From positions 1,461,001-1,525,000 of the forward strand of contig JAYKKM010000145.1 of assembly GCA_035772405.1 (NCBI GenBank): DNA of 64,000 bases. Direction: 5' to 3'. Both the position numbers and the translations under genes were made by a program. Position 1 is the stretch's first letter. Each line of letters starts with the position of its first letter. Origin of the DNA: Chrysogorgia sp. JL179-B06 (Eukaryota; Cnidaria; Anthozoa; Scleralcyonacea; Chrysogorgiidae). Shown piece after piece: positions 61,465-64,000 of this stretch. The notes beneath the pieces are model-generated. The model did not search any database. It was not told where the DNA came from and saw nothing but the letters and a program-made list of their open reading frames with translations.

Positions 61465-64000
61465 GTATCGTACTTCTTGTATTTTAAACAATGCCCGGAA
61501 AGAAGGTGCGGATATCTATAGTATGTCGCATGTATCGACGCATTTACTTTTAGCAATCAGCAATGTAATTAAAATATTCATGAAAATGTATCTTCATGTT
61601 AACCTGAACATGATTCTAAAATTGCGCACATCTTCATGGATCTGCAAATATCTCGTGGGCGTAGACATCAACTGGTAGCCGAGTGAGTTCAAATGCCGCT
61701 CGTTCTTTTCGTTGGCTCTATAAGCAGTGTGTATAGGATGCTCATAAGATATTTATCGCCATACAATGGATGTAATGTTACCCTGGGTATGATTTTAAGA
61801 TTGCATGTTCATATATGCAGGGTGCAGGCGTGCAGCATATGACGTGTGGAAATACCGTGCTATCAGCGGCTGAAGAATGGAATTATGTCCGGACTGTGAT
61901 TGATTGATTTACTTTGGCTTCGGTATATAATTATGTATTTATAGAATATGAAACTGAAAACAGCTAAATTGTGTTAAACCGCTAATTGGACGAATTATCG
62001 ATATAAGAATATCGTTTAGTAGAGAATGCATCAGAGCTCCAAGTGCAACAATGCTCCAACAATTAAAACAATCATGTTGGCAACATGATTGTTTTAACAT
62101 AAACCAGATATAAAATTAATATTAAATCAGACAAAACATGCAGATATCTGAAAATCCCAAGTCAGTAACATAATCAGGGAAATTTAAGAATATAATTAAT
62201 GTTTCGACTTTCCATTGTCTTCATTTAATTGATGTATTTTCTTTTTGCTATTTAATAACCGTTGGTGTTTTACCAGCGCTGAATGATATTATTATCGAAC
62301 CCGTTATCGGTTGGACGGTTGATGAATCATTACAGTATTAATGTCCAGTGCTCGAAACTCAACATGGTAACACCATGATATATGTAACAGCTATGCGCGT
62401 GTGCACGAATAGAATGATATTGAAATTGTATTTTCGTATGCAGGGGAATGTGTCGGCCACAGTACTTTAAATGGGGCTAATCACGAACAATAACATCGGA
62501 CAATGGACTATGACATCGGACGTCAAGTAGCGAGGATAAGGCTTGGTTCATTTGTACAAAACGAACGAACAAAGCAAAATATTCGAACAAAATATGGCTC
62601 TCTGCCACCCACCATCTCACCTCTTTTTCCAACAGTACCTCAGTTCCATAAATTGTCAAAATTGGTGTTTGAAGGGTAGTAAAGTGTACAGTCCGACTGG
62701 TAATCGCATCAGGATTATCCATTGTCCCAAGACCAAGCAGCGGAGTTTATATATATTATATAGTAAAATTCCACCAGATACTGAAATATTTTAGAAATCT
62801 AATCTTCATAGATGTTTTGGATTAGCTTTGATAATGCTTTCTGATTAAAATTTCTGTTTGTCTTAGAGAGTTGAGTTCTATTTTTAACTAGACACCTTTG
62901 TCTTAGTGATCTGAGGCAATCATCGCTCGCAACTCATGATTACATATAACGGTTACCCTTTGGTAATTTAGATCCATTTAATCCTGTCCCATTTCCAGAG
63001 CAAAAACCTTCATTTCCTTGTGTCCTATAATTGACGAATTAATTCGTGAGATAACTCCTTGGTCCCTATTTTTAAATGTGATGTGGTTAAATATATTAAT
63101 GGTGTGTAATGTGATGTGGTTAAATATATTAGTGGCAACCCAATATCTTTGGATGTAGGACAGCTATAGCCTTCTCCGAAGGCAACAAATTTCATTGGCT
63201 GAAGTAAATTCTAGCAAATGGTGTGATTTTCGAATGTGTACCTTGTACCTTGGAGTTGACTTGTAATATTTGTTTTGTTTGTCCACATTTTGAGCTATTA
63301 ATAGCAGTCAGACGCTACGCTATTGGTCGTCGCGCTTTCACCCAGCCCCGCACTTTGAGCGTGCGCAAGTATATCTCTCTCCTCCGCAGAGGCGAGAGCA
63401 AGTATATCGCAATAAACCACACATGCAATGAATCACACTGAAAAATTTTGGATTCTAAAATGGTTGGAGACAAACGTTGATGACGTTGCAGTCATTAACA
63501 ATAAAAACGGTATTTTCCTAACACTGTGATTAATTTAGCTCATGCGCCTCATGATCCCGAAATGTTCGGTAAGCGATCTTTCTCTAAACGTCGGCGCCTA
63601 AAGAAAGATACGAGTTTCAGATGCGATTGAACAGCCTTTACTTTGTTTAGTGTGGAGTACGAGCTTTTACGTAATATTGATTTGTCGTCACTTATTAATG
63701 ATTTTGGTACTATAAAGTTCAGTGAGCATAACATTTACTGATTTACAAGGCCTCTGCGAACATAAAATAATTTTGGATATTTATCTGATTCATAAATGGA
63801 AACACGCGTCTTAATACTCAATGCAGGTGTTGGCTGATTTTTAACTAGTTTAACTTTTTAAATAGTTTCTTCTTCATATACTCTGTATCGTTAACATTTC
63901 ACGTGTAGATGTTTTGAATACGTATATTCAACTACCTCCTCCGCAGGACCAAATGCTTGACCTATATTTTCATTTTTTTGTAACCACGCAGGAGGCTTTT
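61465..64000. other. No further gene recognised
   Basis: Probably intron or intergenic sequence after the SLC16-like exon. A small hairpin, CTCTCCTCCGCAGAGGCGAGAG, lies at 63377-63398. The open frames here are short and without recognisable domains, and no later SLC16 exon could be identified by eye. Confidence 0.5.

Overview
The window is AT-rich metazoan nuclear DNA made almost entirely of repeats and transposable elements. Genes carry short GT-AG introns. Several APE-type LINEs (CR1/L2-like, one with a PHD finger and a 2A-like motif) lie beside hAT, EnSpm/CACTA, Crypton-like and integrase-type DNA transposons and many foldback MITEs. TTAGGG-like repeats occur inside a small element. This mixture fits an early-branching animal, most likely a cnidarian. 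That assignment is inferred from the type of content, not from a host marker gene.

Layout. 1-14936: a satellite built on TTACTRCATAA, interrupted by a nearly complete minus-strand LINE (5389-9240) and a 5'-truncated plus-strand LINE (11701-13530). 14937-23100: sparse DNA with a decayed hAT transposase, a 548-bp tandem duplication and an element carrying telomere-like repeats. 23120-26333: a chain of elements that all begin TTAGTA and end TACTAA, separated by palindromic hairpin spacers; one of them encodes an intact Crypton-like tyrosine recombinase. 31348-34290: a DNA transposon with perfect 39-bp inverted repeats and a perfect 9-bp target duplication, carrying a spliced gene that joins an XPG/EXO1-type nuclease core to a HIRAN-like domain. 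35125-47890: LINE fragments, an EnSpm transposase remnant and a ~3-kb tandem duplication whose two copies later received different insertions. 48951-61314: a ~12.4-kb element with near-identical 1,338-bp inverted repeats. It encodes, convergently, an intact 12-exon HECT E3 ubiquitin ligase (733 aa) and an intact 5-exon DDE integrase (474 aa). Its right end abuts an SLC16-type monocarboxylate transporter exon.

How the parts work together. Three elements carry genes that look intact or nearly so: the tyrosine recombinase element, the XPG-HIRAN element (one apparent frameshift at the start) and the HECT/integrase element. In the last, splice phases close without a break across all 17 exons of both genes, and the inverted repeats have hardly diverged, so it looks young and possibly autonomous. 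The only convincing host coding sequence is the single SLC16 exon. Splice sites and reading frames were worked out by eye; no database search was run.
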